Notes: a model not told the origin generated them from the sequence alone. Positions 26,097 to 35,820 are shown, counted from the first letter of the stretch. The stretch is 64,000 nt of DNA from Mycobacterium szulgai (GCF_002116635.1 NZ_LQPW01000019.1:231677-295676), one strand, 5' to 3'. Numbers and translations are program-made.

Positions 26097-27575
26097 TTAA
26101 AGCGGCCGCAGAACGATCGGCATGCCGTCCATCGGCACCGGCATGCCGCCGTAGTCCCAGCGCGGGCGGTAATCGGGCGCGGGCAGTTCCAGGCGGTAGC
26201 GGCGCAGCAGCCGGTGCATGATCGTCTTGACTTCCAGCTGTCCGAATACCATGCCGATGCATTTGTGCGCCCCGCCGCCGAACGGGGTGAACGCATAGCG
26301 GTGGCGTTTGTGTTCGTTGCGGGGCTCGGTGAATCGCTCTGGGTCGAATGCCATTGGGTCGGTCCAGAATTCGGGCAAGCGATGGTTGAGCCCGGGGTAG
26401 GCGATCACGTTGGTGCCCTTGGGTATGTAGTAGCCCAATAGGTCGGTGTCGCGCACGGTTTGGCGCATGGCCCACTGCACCGGGGTGACCAGACGGATCG
26501 ATTCGTTGAGCACCAGGTCGAGGGACTCGAGCTTTTCCAGCGATTCGATGTCCAAAGGTCCGTCGCCTAGGCGGGCCGATTCGTCGCGGCAGCGCTCTTG
26601 CCACTCGGGGTGGGCGGCCAGCTGGTAGGCCATGGTCGTGGCCGTCGAGGTGGAGGTGTCGTGGGCGGCCATCATCACGAAGATCATGTGGTTGACGATG
26701 TCCTCGTCGGAAAAGCTGTTGCCGTCCTCGTCCTCGGTGTGGCACAGCACCGTCAGCAGGTCGTTGCCCTCTTTGCCGCGGCGTTCTTTGACGCGTTCCT
26801 GGAAGTAATTCTCCAGCAGGTGGCGAGCTTTGAGCCCGCGCCACCAGGTGAACGGGGGCACGCTGGTGCGGATGATGGCGTTGCCGGCGCGCGTCGTGGT
26901 GGTGAAGGCCTTGTTGACTTTGGTGACCAATTCATGGTCGGTGCCGGGTTGGTGGCCCATGAACACCATTGAGGCGATGTCGAGGGTGAGCTCTTTCATC
27001 GCCGGGTAGAGCAGGAAGCGGGCGTCGTTGGTTACCCAGTCGTTGGCGGTCACCTGCGAGGCGACCTGGTCGATGTGCTCGACGTAGCCGGCCAGCCGCG
27101 TCCGGACGAAGGCCTCCTGCATGATGCGCCGGTGAAACATGTGTTCTTCGAAATCCAGCAGCATCAGTCCGCGGTGGAAGAAGGGGCCGATCACCGGCAC
27201 CCAGCCCTGTTGTGAGTAGTCCTTGTTGCGGTTGGAGTAGAGGGCTTGCGCGGCGTCTGGGCCCAGTGCCACGACGGACGGCAGAATCGGTGAGTCCGCG
27301 AACAGGATCGGTCCCTTGGTTTCGTACAGAAACTGCAGATAGTCCGGGCCGCCGCGCAGCATTTCGATGAGGTGACCCAGGATCGGCAGCCCGGCGTCGC
27401 CGAGAACCGGCTTCAAGTCGCTGCCCTCCGGCGGGTCGGCCAGCGTCGTCTCCGGGAACTGGGTGTGGCGCAGCGTGTGTTCGACAAAGCCCATGCCTGG
27501 GAAGTTGTTGAACGATGGCGTGAGCCGGCGCTTGGCTTGGTCAAGTAGGTACGCCGGGGTGCTGATCGTCGCCAT
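26097..27575 (-). CDS. cyp136: Cytochrome P450 CYP136 (Rv3059-like)
   Basis: 492 residues from ATG 27575, the same length as the M. tuberculosis protein. P450 hallmarks: I-helix MMAAHDTSTST (acid-Thr pair for O2 activation), K-helix ExxR in LNESIRLVT, PERF motif in FDPERFTEP, and heme loop FGGGAHKCIG with the proximal Cys. It inserts one oxygen atom into an organic substrate, here probably a lipid or terpenoid, using electrons from a ferredoxin that is not encoded nearby. It is divergent from a TetR gene that probably controls it. Confidence 0.93.
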   Translation of the reverse strand: MATISTPAYLLDQAKRRLTPSFNNFPGMGFVEHTLRHTQFPETTLADPPEGSDLKPVLGDAGLPILGHLIEMLRGGPDYLQFLYETKGPILFADSPILPSVVALGPDAAQALYSNRNKDYSQQGWVPVIGPFFHRGLMLLDFEEHMFHRRIMQEAFVRTRLAGYVEHIDQVASQVTANDWVTNDARFLLYPAMKELTLDIASMVFMGHQPGTDHELVTKVNKAFTTTTRAGNAIIRTSVPPFTWWRGLKARHLLENYFQERVKERRGKEGNDLLTVLCHTEDEDGNSFSDEDIVNHMIFVMMAAHDTSTSTATTMAYQLAAHPEWQERCRDESARLGDGPLDIESLEKLESLDLVLNESIRLVTPVQWAMRQTVRDTDLLGYYIPKGTNVIAYPGLNHRLPEFWTDPMAFDPERFTEPRNEHKRHRYAFTPFGGGAHKCIGMVFGQLEVKTIMHRLLRRYRLELPAPDYRPRWDYGGMPVPMDGMPIVLRPL

Positions 27576-27627
27576 TGACGCTCCTTTGGCAATTATGGCA
27601 GCCGTCACACCCAGTTTTGAGATGTTT

Positions 27628-27641
27628 TTGACGCCTGTCAA
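27628..27641. promoter_or_regulatory. Inverted repeat in cyp136/tetR intergenic region
   Basis: TTGAC-GCCT-GTCAA, perfect 5-bp arms, between divergent cyp136 and tetR. Read on the minus strand it also supplies TTGACA, a possible -35 for cyp136. It is a candidate operator for the TetR protein. Confidence 0.5.
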
Positions 27642-27678
27642 GTTTGCTTTTGTCCTGCTGTGGTGCAAGGTCTTTAGG

Positions 27679-28341
27679 GTGAGTACCCCGCATGATATGC
27701 GTGAAGCCACCGCGCCCGACCAGTTAGCGCCGGCAACTACACGGCGCGGTGACAAGCAGCGCCAGGCGATCCTGCGCGCAGTGCGTGAACTGCTGCAGGA
27801 GAAGCCGTTCTCGGAGCTGTCGGTCAGCACGATCAGCCTTCGGGCCGGAGTTGCGCGATCGGGCTTCTACTTCTATTTCGATTCCAAGTACTCAGTACTC
27901 GCCCAGATCCTGGCCGAGGCCGCTGAGGAACTCGAAGAGCTCACCCAGTACTTCGCGCCTCGCCAGCCGGGTGAGTCGCCCGAGGAGTTCGCCAAGCGCA
28001 TGGTGGGCAGTGCGGCCGCGGTGTATGCGAACAATGACCCGGTGATGACGGCCTGCAATGTCGCCCGCCACAGCGACGTGGAGATACGCGATTTACTCGA
28101 TCAGCAGTTCGAGATTGTGCTGCGCGAAATCGTCGGCGTCGTCGAGGCCGAGATGAAGGCCGGAACGGCGCACCCGATCAGCACGGATCTGCCGACGCTG
28201 ATCCGCACCCTGGCGGCGACCACCGCGCTGATGCTTACCGGTGACCCGCTTTTCGCCGGCCGCGACGATGACGTGCAGCGCCGGGTGCGGGTGCTCGAAC
28301 AGATGTGGCTCACCGCGTTATGGGGCGGCAAGGCGCACTAA
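27679..28341 (+). CDS. TetR-family regulator next to cyp136 (Rv3058c-like)
   Basis: 220 residues from GTG 27679, chosen because AAGG lies about 8 bp upstream; ATG 27697 has no Shine-Dalgarno. The helix-turn-helix is ELSVSTISLRAGVARSGFYFYFDSKYSVLAQIL, a typical TetR DNA-binding domain at about residues 55-90. The C-terminal domain is all-helical. Divergent from cyp136 with 103 bp between, so it most likely represses cyp136 and itself. Confidence 0.88.
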   Translation: MSTPHDMREATAPDQLAPATTRRGDKQRQAILRAVRELLQEKPFSELSVSTISLRAGVARSGFYFYFDSKYSVLAQILAEAAEELEELTQYFAPRQPGESPEEFAKRMVGSAAAVYANNDPVMTACNVARHSDVEIRDLLDQQFEIVLREIVGVVEAEMKAGTAHPISTDLPTLIRTLAATTALMLTGDPLFAGRDDDVQRRVRVLEQMWLTALWGGKAH

Positions 28342-28405
28342 CGCAGGGCGGTGGTACGCGTGACGCCCAAATCGGCACGTTGAGGCCGCCGGTATCGTCA
28401 CGAGC

Positions 28406-29278
28406 ATGGCGCAGACCACATCCGGACGGTACTTCGCGGGCAAACGTTGCTTCATCACCGGTGCGGCCAGTGGCATCGGGCGGGCCACCGCGTTGCGGCT
28501 CGCCGCACAAGGTGCCGAACTCTACTTGACCGATCGTGACTTCGATGGATTGGGGCAAACCGTTTCCGACGCCCGCGCTCTAGGTGCGCAGGTACCGGCG
28601 CATCGGGTGCTGGATATCTCCGACTACGACGAGGTGGCCAGATTCGCCGCCGACATCCACGCCGCCCATCCGAGCATGGATGTGGTGCTCAACATCGCCG
28701 GTGTCTCGGCCTGGGGGACCGTCGACCGGCTCACTCACGATCAGTGGAGCAGGATGGTCGCGATCAACCTAATGGGACCGATCCACGTCATCGAGACGTT
28801 CGTCCCGCCGATGGTGGCAGCGGGCCGGGGCGGGCACGTGGTCAACGTGTCATCGGCGGCCGGGTTGGTTGCGCTGCCGTGGCATGCCGCCTACAGCGCC
28901 AGCAAGTACGGATTGCGGGGACTCTCGGAGGTGCTGCGCTTCGATTTGGCCCGTCACCGAATCGGGGTGTCGGTTGTGGTGCCGGGTGCGGTCAAGACCC
29001 CACTGGTCAATACCGTCGAGATCGCCGGCGTCGACCGCGAGGATCCCCGGGTTCGGCGGTGGGTCGACCGTTTCGCTGGTCATGCCGTGTCGCCGGAGAA
29101 GGCCGCCGAGAAAATCCTGGCCGGGGTCGCCAAGAACAGATACCTCATCTACACCTCGGCCGACATCCGGGCGCTGTATGCCTTCAAGCGGCTCGCGTGG
29201 TGGCCCTACAGCGTCGCGATGCGCCAAGCCAACGTGTTCTTCACCCGCGCACTTCGGCCCCATCCGGTGCCGCGCTGA
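28406..29278 (+). CDS. Short-chain dehydrogenase/reductase (Rv3057c-like)
   Basis: 290 residues. Cofactor loop TGAASGIGRA at about residues 19-28, LTDRD after beta-2 (Asp, NAD preference), NIAGVS, and catalytic VNVSSAAGLVALPWHAAYSASKYGLRG. The C-terminus has an extra 60 residues (AFKRLAWWPYSVAMRQANVFFTRAL) that may form a membrane-associated helix. It follows the TetR gene on the same strand with 64 bp between and may be in its regulon. Its 3' end overlaps the convergent dinB2 by 38 bp. Substrate unknown. Confidence 0.87.
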   Translation: MAQTTSGRYFAGKRCFITGAASGIGRATALRLAAQGAELYLTDRDFDGLGQTVSDARALGAQVPAHRVLDISDYDEVARFAADIHAAHPSMDVVLNIAGVSAWGTVDRLTHDQWSRMVAINLMGPIHVIETFVPPMVAAGRGGHVVNVSSAAGLVALPWHAAYSASKYGLRGLSEVLRFDLARHRIGVSVVVPGAVKTPLVNTVEIAGVDREDPRVRRWVDRFAGHAVSPEKAAEKILAGVAKNRYLIYTSADIRALYAFKRLAWWPYSVAMRQANVFFTRALRPHPVPR

Positions 29279-30308
29279 GGCTGGGCATTTCCAGTTCCAG
29301 GCGCACCCCGAGCAGCCGGATCGGGCGGTCCAGGTCGAACAGATCCAGGATGCGCAGCGCGGCGCTGGTGATCATCTGGGCATCGGTGGTTGGCGTATCC
29401 AGCTTGCGGATCTTGGTGCGGGTGTAGAACGTCGCGGTGCGTACGGTCACCGCGACGCGGGTGACGATTCGCTCCGAGGCCAGTACATCGGCCAACGCGC
29501 GCTGCGCCAATTCGGTTACCGCCGAATCCATTTCGGCTCGGTCGATGAGATCGTGCGCAAAGGTGACGACGTGGCTGCGAGAGCGCGGAACCCATGGGTC
29601 GGCGCTGACCTGGCTGTCGCCGCCGCCCTTGGCGAGCAGCAGCAGCCACAGCCCGGTGCGCACGCCGAAGGTGGATGTCAACAGCTCCCCATCGGCGTGC
29701 GCAAGCTGACCGACGGTGGTTATCTCAAGTGCGGCAAGCTTTTTCGCGGTCTTTGGGCCGACGCTCCACAGTGCGTCCACCGGCCGATCGGCCATCAGCG
29801 TCATCCAATTGTCGTCGGTGAGGGTGAATATTCCGGCGGGCTTGGCAAAGCCGGTGGCCACTTTGGCGCGCTGCTTGTTGTCGCTGATGCCGACCGAGCA
29901 GGATAGGCCCGTTTCCGACGACACCACGGTGCGGATCTGTTCGGCGAGCTCGCGTGGATCCCCATCTGCCAACCCGACATAGGCCTCGTCCCAGCCCCAC
30001 ACCTCGAGCGGGTATCCCAGGTCGCGCAATAGCCCCATCACCTGTTCGGACGCCGCGTCGTAGGCCGCTGGATCCGACGGCAGAAACGTCGCGTTGGGGC
30101 AGCGGCGCGCAGCGGTGCGCAGCGGCATGCCGGCGTGCACCCCGAACTCACGGGCCTCGTAGGAGGCGCACGTGACGACCTTGCGGGGTTCGGTCGGATC
30201 TCCATTGCCGCCGACGATGACCGGCCCTCCGGCCAGCTCGGGGCGGCGGCGCAGTTCGACTGATGCCAGGAACTGGTCGAGGTCGATGTGCAGAATCCAG
30301 GCGGGCAT
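29241..30308 (-). CDS. dinB2: Y-family DNA polymerase IV, DinB2 type
   Basis: 355 residues. Translesion polymerase: N-terminal catalytic motif HIDLDQFLASVE with the two metal-binding Asp, YEAREFGVHAGMP, then WDEAYVGL carrying the third carboxylate. Thumb helix-hairpin-helix: VDALWSVGPKTAKKLAALEI. Little-finger domain follows. The C-terminus has no QxxLF-type beta-clamp motif, as is known for the mycobacterial DinB2 group. It sits directly downstream of a TetR gene on the same strand (9 bp), so the two are probably cotranscribed. Confidence 0.92.
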   Translation of the reverse strand: MPAWILHIDLDQFLASVELRRRPELAGGPVIVGGNGDPTEPRKVVTCASYEAREFGVHAGMPLRTAARRCPNATFLPSDPAAYDAASEQVMGLLRDLGYPLEVWGWDEAYVGLADGDPRELAEQIRTVVSSETGLSCSVGISDNKQRAKVATGFAKPAGIFTLTDDNWMTLMADRPVDALWSVGPKTAKKLAALEITTVGQLAHADGELLTSTFGVRTGLWLLLLAKGGGDSQVSADPWVPRSRSHVVTFAHDLIDRAEMDSAVTELAQRALADVLASERIVTRVAVTVRTATFYTRTKIRKLDTPTTDAQMITSAALRILDLFDLDRPIRLLGVRLELEMPSLSAAPDGAEVRG

Positions 30309-30317
30309 CGAGGTCTG

Positions 30318-30917
30318 TCACCGTCCACAGAGCTTGCGCGCCAGGCTCTCCCACGCGTCGCCCAGCGATTCGAGCGTATGGCCGCTGGCGAGCTGATGCT
30401 CCACGTAGTCGGCGTCGAGCAGCGCCAGCAGCGCATCGGTCTGAACATCGAGATCGCCGGTGGTCTCAGCCGATTGCAGCAGGACGCGCACATGGGTGCG
30501 CTGCACCGCGGCCGGTGGGCCGTGCCGGGTCAGCGGATCGCGGCTGGCTTCGGACAGCAGCTCGTGATGGGCGTGGACGAAGCAGATCCGTTCCCGGCCG
30601 AAGGCGACCAGCCGATCCAGTGGCGGTGCGTCGGGGCCCAGTGGCGGCGGACCGAAGAGAAACGCCTGCTGGCTGGCCAGCTCGTCCTCGTCGAGCAGCA
30701 CCATCATCAGGCCGGCGCGGCTGCCGAAGCGCCGGAACAGGGTGCCCTTGCCGACGCCGGCGGCGGTGGCGATGTCGTCCATGGTGACCGCGTCCGCGCC
30801 GCGCTTGGCCACCAGGCTGCGGGCGGCGTCTAACAGCAGGGCCCGATTGCGCGCGGCGTCGCCCCGTTCCGGCGGGGCCTGTTGCGGCGCGGATACGGGC
30901 AATTCGACACCGCTCAT
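30318..30917 (-). CDS. TetR-family regulator (Rv3055-like)
   Basis: 199 residues. DNA-binding domain near the N-terminus: RNRALLLDAARSLVAKRGADAVTMDDIATAAGVGKGTLFRRFGSR, the standard TetR form. C-terminal ligand domain is not distinctive. Divergent from the FMN reductase gene, with the palindrome CGGACT-AC-AGTCCG in the shared promoter region. dinB2 follows 9 bp downstream. It probably controls its own operon and the reductase in response to a small molecule. Confidence 0.88.
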   Translation of the reverse strand: MSGVELPVSAPQQAPPERGDAARNRALLLDAARSLVAKRGADAVTMDDIATAAGVGKGTLFRRFGSRAGLMMVLLDEDELASQQAFLFGPPPLGPDAPPLDRLVAFGRERICFVHAHHELLSEASRDPLTRHGPPAAVQRTHVRVLLQSAETTGDLDVQTDALLALLDADYVEHQLASGHTLESLGDAWESLARKLCGR

Positions 30918-30946
30918 TCCTGCACTTTAACGCGACTGGAATAAAG

Positions 30947-30960
30947 CGGACTACAGTCCG
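30947..30960. promoter_or_regulatory. TetR operator candidate (CGGACT-AC-AGTCCG)
   Basis: Perfect 6-bp arms separated by 2 bp, 30 bp from the TetR start and 48 bp from the FMN reductase start. Size and place match a site for the adjacent TetR dimer. Confidence 0.6.
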
Positions 30961-31007
30961 GTTGGGTCGTGCGAAGATGTAGACCATTAATCGAAGGGAA
31001 CCGGACA

Positions 31008-31571
31008 GTGGCTGGAAGCATCAAGGTGTTGGCGTTAGTGGGTAGCCTGCGCGCCGCGTCGATCAACCGTCAGATCGCCGAGCTGGCGGCGGCCCTGGCG
31101 CCCGACGGCGTAACCGTCGCCGTCTTTGACGGGCTGGCCGAGCTGCCGTTTTACAACGAGGACCTCGACGACGCGATGAACAGTACCCTCGACCGCGCGC
31201 CCGGCCCGGTGGCCGCGTTGCGTGCCGCGGCAGCCGAGGCCGACGCCGCCCTCGTGGTAACCCCGGAGTACAACGGGAGCATCCCGGCGGTCGTCAAGAA
31301 TGCCATCGACTGGTTGTCGCGGCCCTTCGGCAACGGCGCGCTGAAAGACAAGCCACTGGCTGTGATCGGTGGATCCCTGGGTCGGTACGGCGGGGTATGG
31401 GCGCACGACGAGACGCGCAAGTCGTTCGGCATCGCCGGCGCGCGGGTGGTTGAGGCGATCGAACTGTCGGTTCCGTTCTCGACCCTGGAAGGCAAGGCGC
31501 CGGCGGAGCATGCCGAGTTGTCGGCGAATGTGCGCGACGTGGTCGGCAAGCTCGCGGCCGAGGTCAGCTGA
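31008..31571 (+). CDS. NADPH-dependent FMN reductase (Rv3054c-like)
   Basis: 187 residues from GTG 31008, with GAAGGGAA 8 bp upstream. Flavodoxin-like fold: phosphate-binding loop GSLRAASINRQI at about residues 11-22, TPEYNGSIPAVVKNAIDWLSR and GGSLGRYGG. These are signatures of the ArsH/WrbA-like NADPH-dependent FMN reductases that reduce flavin, quinones or azo compounds. Divergent from a TetR gene and probably its target. A strong terminator follows. Confidence 0.9.
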   Translation: MAGSIKVLALVGSLRAASINRQIAELAAALAPDGVTVAVFDGLAELPFYNEDLDDAMNSTLDRAPGPVAALRAAAAEADAALVVTPEYNGSIPAVVKNAIDWLSRPFGNGALKDKPLAVIGGSLGRYGGVWAHDETRKSFGIAGARVVEAIELSVPFSTLEGKAPAEHAELSANVRDVVGKLAAEVS

Positions 31572-31583
31572 CAGCGGCTACAT

Positions 31584-31610
31584 AAGCCGCCAGCGGTTCG
31601 CTGGCGGCTT
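31584..31610 (+). terminator. Intrinsic terminator after FMN reductase gene
   Basis: Perfect 11-bp stem AAGCCGCCAGC / GCTGGCGGCTT around a GGTTC loop, 13 bp after the stop, followed by a weak T-containing tract. Confidence 0.85.
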
Positions 31611-31765
31611 TGCTGGCTTTTGGACAATGCGCTGGTTGCGCCGATCTTGTCGGAGGCTGCTGATATACCGGACGGCATGGATACCACGAGTGGCGGTTGT
31701 GATCTGCGACACGCCGACGACACGCCCGAGACAGGCTTACGACCTGGGAATTTCAAGAATGTTCT

Positions 31766-31813
31766 TTCGAACATCTTGTATCTCTTCGTGTTGTCACCCC
31801 CCAGGTGTAGTGT
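31766..31813 (+). promoter_or_regulatory. Pair of NrdR-box-like sites upstream of nrdH
   Basis: Box 1 (31766-31781) TTCGAACATCTTGTAT and box 2 (31798-31813) CCCCCAGGTGTAGTGT are 32 bp apart centre to centre, three helical turns, as expected for NrdR. Both match the boxes before nrdF2 in spacing and in core (AACwTCTTGT and CCAGGkGTAGTGT). NrdR represses nrd genes when dATP is abundant. The 450-bp gap between the reductase and nrdH otherwise holds the terminator and an untranslated leader of roughly 200 bp with no convincing gene. Confidence 0.7.
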
Positions 31814-32021
31814 TTCGGGAGCCGGCAGGTCCCAGGTTCACCAGCTCCCATCAGGTTCGCGGGGGTCGATGAACTTCCCGGAATCGGCATCGCCAGGTCG
31901 ATCGACATGGCCGCCGCGGAACGGGAATCTTGGGGCTTGACGGAGCGCTGAAGTTAGTGCAGATCTTCCGATTGAGTAGTTGCCAGTCTGTCAAGTCCCC
32001 CACTTCCGCAAAGGAGCGGCA

Positions 32022-32261
32022 ATGAGCATCACTGTGTACTCCAAGCCCGCATGCGTGCAGTGCACCGCCACCTACAAGGCCCTGGACAAGCAGGGCATCA
32101 ATTACCAGAAGGTTGACATCAGCCTCGACACTGAGGCGCGGGACTACGTGATGGCATTGGGTTATCTGCAGGCTCCGGTCGTGGTGGCCGACAACGACCA
32201 CTGGTCGGGCTTCCGTCCTGACCGGATCAAGGCGCTCGCCGGGGCCGCGCTCACCGCGTAG
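32022..32261 (+). CDS. nrdH: NrdH glutaredoxin-like redoxin
   Basis: 79 residues from ATG 32022 with AAGGAGCGG upstream. The redox motif CVQC (Cys11 and Cys14) and the C-terminal [12 protein letters not shown] are diagnostic of NrdH, which resembles glutaredoxin in sequence but is reduced by thioredoxin reductase. It delivers electrons to NrdE. First gene of the nrdHIE operon; nrdI follows after 46 bp. Confidence 0.95.
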   Translation: MSITVYSKPACVQCTATYKALDKQGINYQKVDISLDTEARDYVMALGYLQAPVVVADNDHWSGFRPDRIKALAGAALTA

Positions 32262-32307
32262 CCCGGCTCAGGATTGGCAGAGAGATAGACAGGGAGGTTG
32301 CGGTGCC

Positions 32308-32760
32308 ATGGAGAGCGCAGAGCGCAACCTGGTTTATTTCTCCTCGGTTTCGGAGAACACCCACCGCTTCGTGCAGAAGCTGGGGGTTCCCGCCACGCGG
32401 ATACCGCTGCACGGGCGGATAGAGGTCGACGAACCGTACGTGCTGGTGCTACCCACATACGGCGGCGGCAAGGCCACTCCTGACATCAACAATGGCGGCT
32501 ATGTCCCCAAGCAGGTCATCGCCTTCCTGAACAACGAGCACAACCGGTCGTTGATCCGCGGCGTGATCGCCGCGGGCAACAACAACTTCGGTGCCGAGTT
32601 CGCCTACGCGGGCAACGTGATTTCCCGCAAATGTGGCGTTCCCTATCTTTACCGTTTCGAACTTATGGGCACTCCGGACGACGTGGACGCCGTTCGCGCA
32701 GGTCTCGCTGAATTCTGGAAGGAACAGACGTGCCACCAACCGTCACTGCAGAGCCTGTAG
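32308..32760 (+). CDS. nrdI: NrdI flavodoxin-like activator
   Basis: 150 residues. Family motifs: [13 protein letters not shown] (phosphate loop for FMN), LPTYGGG, and [16 protein letters not shown]. NrdI supplies the oxidant that assembles the Mn(III)2-tyrosyl radical in NrdF. Its end overlaps the nrdE start by 31 bp, implying coupling. Confidence 0.95.
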   Translation: MESAERNLVYFSSVSENTHRFVQKLGVPATRIPLHGRIEVDEPYVLVLPTYGGGKATPDINNGGYVPKQVIAFLNNEHNRSLIRGVIAAGNNNFGAEFAYAGNVISRKCGVPYLYRFELMGTPDDVDAVRAGLAEFWKEQTCHQPSLQSL

Positions 32761-34895
32761 CCGTCGCCACGCACGCGGTGGCCGAGGAGACGGACTACCA
32801 CGCGCTGAATGCGATGCTGAACCTGTACGACAAGGACGGCAAGATTCAGTTCGACAAGGATGTGCTGGCCGCGCGGCAGTATTTCCTAGAGCACGTCAAC
32901 CAGAACACGGTCTTCTTCCACAATCAGGACGAGAAGCTCGACTACCTGATCCGGGAAAACTATTACGAGCGTGAGGTTCTCGACCAGTACTCGCGCAACT
33001 TCGTCAAGACGCTGCTGGACCGGGCGTACGCCAAGAAGTTCCGGTTTCCGACGTTTCTGGGGGCGTTCAAGTACTACACGTCCTACACGCTGAAGACCTT
33101 CGACGGAAAGCGGTACCTGGAGCGCTTCGAGGACCGTGTCGTGATGGTGGCGCTTACCTTGGCGGCCGGCGACACCAGCCTGGCCGAGAAGCTCGTCGAC
33201 GAGATCATCGACGGCCGTTTTCAGCCGGCCACCCCGACGTTTCTGAACTCGGGTAAGAAGCAGCGCGGCGAGCCGGTGAGCTGCTTTCTGCTGCGCATCG
33301 AGGACAACATGGAGTCGATCGGGCGGTCGATCAACTCCGCGCTGCAGCTGTCCAAGCGCGGCGGCGGAGTTGCGTTGCTGCTGAGCAATATTCGTGAGCA
33401 CGGCGCGCCGATCAAGAACATCGAGAATCAATCCTCGGGCGTCATTCCGATCATGAAGCTGCTAGAGGACTCGTTCTCCTACGCCAACCAGCTCGGTGCG
33501 CGGCAGGGTGCCGGCGCGGTGTACCTCAACGCGCACCACCCCGACATCTACCGCTTCCTGGACACCAAGCGGGAGAACGCCGACGAGAAGATCCGGATCA
33601 AGACGCTGAGCCTGGGCGTGGTGATCCCCGATATCACCTTTGAGCTGGCCAAGAAGAACGATGACATGTACCTGTTCTCGCCCTATGACGTCGAACGTGT
33701 CTATGGCGTGGCGTTCGCCGACATCTCGGTGACCGAGAAGTACTACGAGATGGTGGACGACGCGCGGATCCGCAAGACCAAGATCAAGGCGCGCGAGTTC
33801 TTCCAGACGCTGGCCGAGCTGCAGTTCGAGTCCGGCTACCCGTACATCATGTATGAGGACACGGTGAACCGCGCCAACCCGATCGAGGGCAAGATCACGC
33901 ACAGCAACCTGTGCTCGGAGATCCTGCAGGTGTCCACGCCGTCGCTGTTCAACGAGGACTTGTCGTATGCCAAAGTGGGCAAAGACATCTCGTGCAACCT
34001 GGGTTCACTGAACATCGCGAAGACGATGGACTCGCCGGACTTCGCCCAGACGATCGAGGTGGCCATCCGCGCGCTCACCGCGGTGAGCGACCAAACGCAC
34101 ATCACCTCGGTGCCCTCAATTGAGCAGGGCAACAACGACTCCCACGCGATCGGGCTGGGCCAGATGAACTTGCATGGCTACCTGGCGCGCGAAGGCATCT
34201 TCTACGGTTCCGAAGAAGGCATCGACTTCACCAACATCTACTTCTATGCGGTGCTGTATCACGCGCTGCGCGCCTCGAACCGCATTGCTATCGAGCGCGG
34301 CACACATTTCAAGGGGTTCGAGCGGTCGAAGTACGCGTCGGGAGAGTTCTTCGACAAATACATTGAGCAGATCTGGGAGCCCAAGACCGACAAGGTACGC
34401 CAGCTGTTCGCCGACGCCGATATCCGCATTCCGACGCAGGACGACTGGAAGCGGCTGAAGGAATCGGTGCAGGCCCACGGCATCTACAACCAGAACCTGC
34501 AGGCGGTGCCGCCGACCGGATCGATCTCCTACATCAACCACTCGACGTCGTCGATTCACCCGATCGTGTCGAGGGTCGAGATCCGCAAGGAAGGCAAGAT
34601 CGGGCGGGTTTACTACCCGGCGCCCTACATGACCAACGACAACCTGGAGTACTACCAGGACGCCTACGAGATCGGTTACGAGAAGATCATCGACACCTAC
34701 GCCGCGGCCACTCAGCATGTGGACCAAGGGCTTTCGCTGACATTGTTCTTCAAGGACACCGCCACCACCCGCGACGTGAACAAGGCGCAGATCTATGCCT
34801 GGCGCAAGGGAATCAAAACGCTGTACTACATCCGGCTGCGTCAGATGGCTTTGGAAGGAACCGAGGTCGAGGGCTGCGTGTCCTGCATGCTGTAG
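32730..34895 (+). CDS. nrdE: Class Ib ribonucleotide reductase alpha subunit NrdE
   Basis: 721 residues from GTG 32730. Reduces ribonucleoside diphosphates to deoxy forms. Active-site features: Cys in [10 protein letters not shown], Asn-Cys-Glu triad in HSNLCSEIL, radical-transfer tyrosines near the C-terminus ([12 protein letters not shown]), and the C-terminal CVSC pair that relays electrons from NrdH. As in other class Ib enzymes the N-terminal ATP-cone activity domain is missing. The first 25 residues are poorly conserved, so a start slightly downstream is possible. Confidence 0.95.
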   Translation: MPPTVTAEPVAVATHAVAEETDYHALNAMLNLYDKDGKIQFDKDVLAARQYFLEHVNQNTVFFHNQDEKLDYLIRENYYEREVLDQYSRNFVKTLLDRAYAKKFRFPTFLGAFKYYTSYTLKTFDGKRYLERFEDRVVMVALTLAAGDTSLAEKLVDEIIDGRFQPATPTFLNSGKKQRGEPVSCFLLRIEDNMESIGRSINSALQLSKRGGGVALLLSNIREHGAPIKNIENQSSGVIPIMKLLEDSFSYANQLGARQGAGAVYLNAHHPDIYRFLDTKRENADEKIRIKTLSLGVVIPDITFELAKKNDDMYLFSPYDVERVYGVAFADISVTEKYYEMVDDARIRKTKIKAREFFQTLAELQFESGYPYIMYEDTVNRANPIEGKITHSNLCSEILQVSTPSLFNEDLSYAKVGKDISCNLGSLNIAKTMDSPDFAQTIEVAIRALTAVSDQTHITSVPSIEQGNNDSHAIGLGQMNLHGYLAREGIFYGSEEGIDFTNIYFYAVLYHALRASNRIAIERGTHFKGFERSKYASGEFFDKYIEQIWEPKTDKVRQLFADADIRIPTQDDWKRLKESVQAHGIYNQNLQAVPPTGSISYINHSTSSIHPIVSRVEIRKEGKIGRVYYPAPYMTNDNLEYYQDAYEIGYEKIIDTYAAATQHVDQGLSLTLFFKDTATTRDVNKAQIYAWRKGIKTLYYIRLRQMALEGTEVEGCVSCML

Positions 34896-35026
34896 GCGCT
34901 GCGGCGGCCCGAGCGTGAATCCGGCGACCGCTTCGCGACGTGTTGCGTCGTGAGATTCTCAGTCGATGAGCGGTCCGGCGACAAGTCTGCGCAGGTCAGC
35001 CCGTGCGACGGAGTAAGGTGCTTGAC

Positions 35027-35767
35027 GTGCGCAGAACGAGCCGGCTCCATCCGAGCCCGAATCCGGGCGTGAAGGTCGACGCGCGCAGCGAACGCTGGCG
35101 CGAACACCGTAAGAAGGTGCGCAGCGAAATCGTCGATGCGGCCTTCCGCGCCATCGACCGCCTCGGCCCAGAGCTCAGCGTGCGGGAGATCGCCGAAGAA
35201 GCCGGCACGGCCAAGCCCAAGATCTACCGTCATTTCGCCGATAAATCAGATTTGTTCGTGGCGATCGGGGAGCGCCTGCGCGACATGCTGTGGGCCGCGA
35301 TCTTCCCGTCGATCAACTTGGCCACCGACTCGGCCCGCGAGGTGATCCGGCGCAGCGTCGAGGAGTACGTCATCCTTGTCGACCAACATCCCAACGTGCT
35401 GCGGGTCTTCATTCAGGGTCGCTCGGCAAAGCAGTCGGAGGCGACGGTGCGCACGCTGAACGAAGGCCGCGAGATCACCCTGACCTTTGCCGAGTTGTTC
35501 AACAACGAAATGCGTGAGATGGACCTCGATCGCGCAGCGCTCGAACTCGCCGCGCACAGTGCCTTCGGGGCAGCGGCGTCGGCCACCGAGTGGTGGTTGG
35601 GCCCAGAGCCGGCCAGCCCGCGCCGGATGTCGCGCGAGCAGTTCGTTGCTCACCTGACGACGATCATGATGGGCGTCGTTGTCGGCACCGCCGAGACGCT
35701 CGGCATTGCCATGGATCCCCAACGGCCCATTCACGACGCGGTGCCGAGCAATCCTGCGGTGAGCTAG
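35027..35767 (+). CDS. TetR-family regulator (Rv3050c-like)
   Basis: 246 residues from GTG 35027, equal to the M. tuberculosis length and preceded by a GGAGTAAGG; GTG 35003 would add eight residues. DNA-binding domain: EIVDAAFRAIDRLGPELSVREIAEEAGTAKPKIYRHFADKSDL. The C-terminal domain contains ATEWWLGPEPASPRRMSREQFVAHLTTIMMGV, common in mycobacterial lipid-related TetRs. Same strand as the downstream monooxygenase, with an inverted repeat between, so it probably controls that gene. Confidence 0.88.
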   Translation: MRRTSRLHPSPNPGVKVDARSERWREHRKKVRSEIVDAAFRAIDRLGPELSVREIAEEAGTAKPKIYRHFADKSDLFVAIGERLRDMLWAAIFPSINLATDSAREVIRRSVEEYVILVDQHPNVLRVFIQGRSAKQSEATVRTLNEGREITLTFAELFNNEMREMDLDRAALELAAHSAFGAAASATEWWLGPEPASPRRMSREQFVAHLTTIMMGVVVGTAETLGIAMDPQRPIHDAVPSNPAVS

Positions 35768-35820
35768 TTCCCGGCACCGTTGACATCATCGCGGTGATCG
35801 ATGACACTCAGTTATATCCG

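Noticed and set aside
28869..29906. 345-codon plus-strand frame across the SDR/dinB2 junction
   Set aside because: Overlaps two well-supported genes in other frames; Cys/Arg/Pro-rich shadow.
31759..31774. LexA box candidate at ATGTTC-TTTC-GAACAT near nrdH
   Set aside because: The arms are in the reverse order to the mycobacterial LexA site (GAAC-N4-GTTC), so an SOS site is not supported.
31620..31940. 106-codon plus-strand frame in the gap before nrdH
   Set aside because: It runs through the NrdR boxes and shows no conserved sequence, ribosome-binding site or domain.
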